Below, one piece after another: positions 63,301 through 64,000 of a DNA stretch of 64,000 bases. The position numbers and the translations under genes were made by a program. The DNA is taken from the NCBI GenBank assembly GCA_022885665.1, contig JAGQDJ010000022.1:1-64000 (forward strand). Reading direction: 5' to 3'. Source of the DNA: Triops longicaudatus. Lineage: Eukaryota > Arthropoda > Branchiopoda > Notostraca > Triopsidae. Every line of letters starts with the position of its first letter. The first letter of the stretch is position 1. Under the pieces are notes generated by a model. That model was given only the letters and a program-made list of their open reading frames with translations, was not told the origin of the DNA and did no database searches.

Positions 63301-64000
63301 GAGTTTGTTTTATATCTGAGTTTCTACGAGTTCAGTTCGAACTACGATCTTCGGTATGCCAAAACGTGAGTGTTTCCTTTGCTGTGCATACTTTCTTAGA
63401 ATCGTATGCTAGTTTTATCTAAAACTTGGTGATTGCAAGATTGACGTTAAACTGCGGTGAAATTCATCATGAGAGCCGCCTCTTCGAGGTCCCCCAGGAA
63501 ATTCATTAAGTTTAGGCACGATTTTATGATCTTTATCTGTCCGTTGTCTAGCATTGTATCCATTGGATGCATAATTATTGAATTATTCTATTAGTAAAAC
63601 ACTTTAAATGTAATCAACGAAACAAGCTTATCAGCAATTGCTTCTCTGCACAATGGAATAAATAATAAACCATGAAAATAAAGAACTGGAGAACAGGGTC
63701 TTTCAAACAAGACACTACACTGAAAAACCCCATAATTTACTTTGTTTTCTAGAAAATTGTAGAATTTTTTCCCTTACTATTCAAATTTCTGTCAAATTGG
63801 TTCAGATTTGCCAACAGCGAGTCCATAACATTATGAAAGGCAATAAAGCTTGACTGACTCGGAATACATGTGACTTTCAGCTGTTTAAGGGAGTTTGATA
63901 ATTTTGCAAGAAATGTTCTTTATTTTTTTTTCTTGAAAGAAGCTAAGTAAGGAAAACTCGATGGCGCTTTTGAAGTGTATTTATGGTGAAGCTGTGATAT
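60311..64000. other. Mostly AT-rich sequence; short purine-rich block at 62090-62560
   Basis: Holds (GA)n at 62132-62147 and GGC repeats at 62153-62170. A possible start of transcription lies at 63311-63366 (see findings). No protein recognised. Confidence 0.35.

Overview
This is a eukaryotic, AT-rich, intron-containing window. The mix of a fossil I-group LINE with an RNase H domain, a decayed mariner, pogo, Tc1 and hAT miniature elements, and a Calypso-sized BAP1 homologue points to an invertebrate, most likely an arthropod. The class cannot be fixed from sequence alone.

Two genes can be reconstructed exon by exon with matching splice phases. On the minus strand, 8326 to 6254 holds a complete eight-exon gene for a 478-residue BAP1/Calypso-type ubiquitin C-terminal hydrolase, the catalytic subunit of the Polycomb PR-DUB complex, with its catalytic residues intact. 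On the plus strand, 13383 to 29029 holds a twenty-exon gene for a phospholipase C-like (PLCL/PRIP) protein of about 1227 residues, with PH, EF-hand-like, X, Y and C2 domains and the PRIP-specific C-terminus. It looks catalytically dead, but through residues other than those usually cited for vertebrate PRIPs. The two genes are divergent, with about 5 kb between their start codons. A small two-exon candidate gene for a roughly 60-residue membrane protein lies at 31103 to 30847 (minus).

The rest is mostly transposon debris. 1324-2786 is a 5'-truncated LINE with a 13-bp target duplication. 3650-3820 is a hAT miniature element with a perfect 8-bp duplication, sitting in one of two copies of an older direct repeat. 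9571-10317 is a foldback-like element with a 22-bp perfect palindrome. 11290-11850 is a wrecked mariner. 21024-21645 and 39832-40051 are pogo/Tigger-type miniature elements. 32375-36560 is bounded by a long diverged inverted repeat and contains a Tc1-like element (33340-34418) and a hAT element (34732-35499). 51661-51811 and 53773-53914 are further hAT-type miniature elements.

From about 42 kb to the end I recognise no protein. This part alternates AT-rich sequence with G/purine-rich islands (42.1-44.2, 49.0-49.9, 55.9-57.6, 59.1-60.3 and 62.1-62.6 kb). These could be untranslated exons or promoters of a gene extending past the window, but that is inference. I saw no tRNA, rRNA or CRISPR array. 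I found no clearly new multi-gene system. The most unusual signals are the atypical catalytic substitutions in the PLCL protein, its in-frame C2 intron, and the nested inverted-repeat structure at 32-36 kb.
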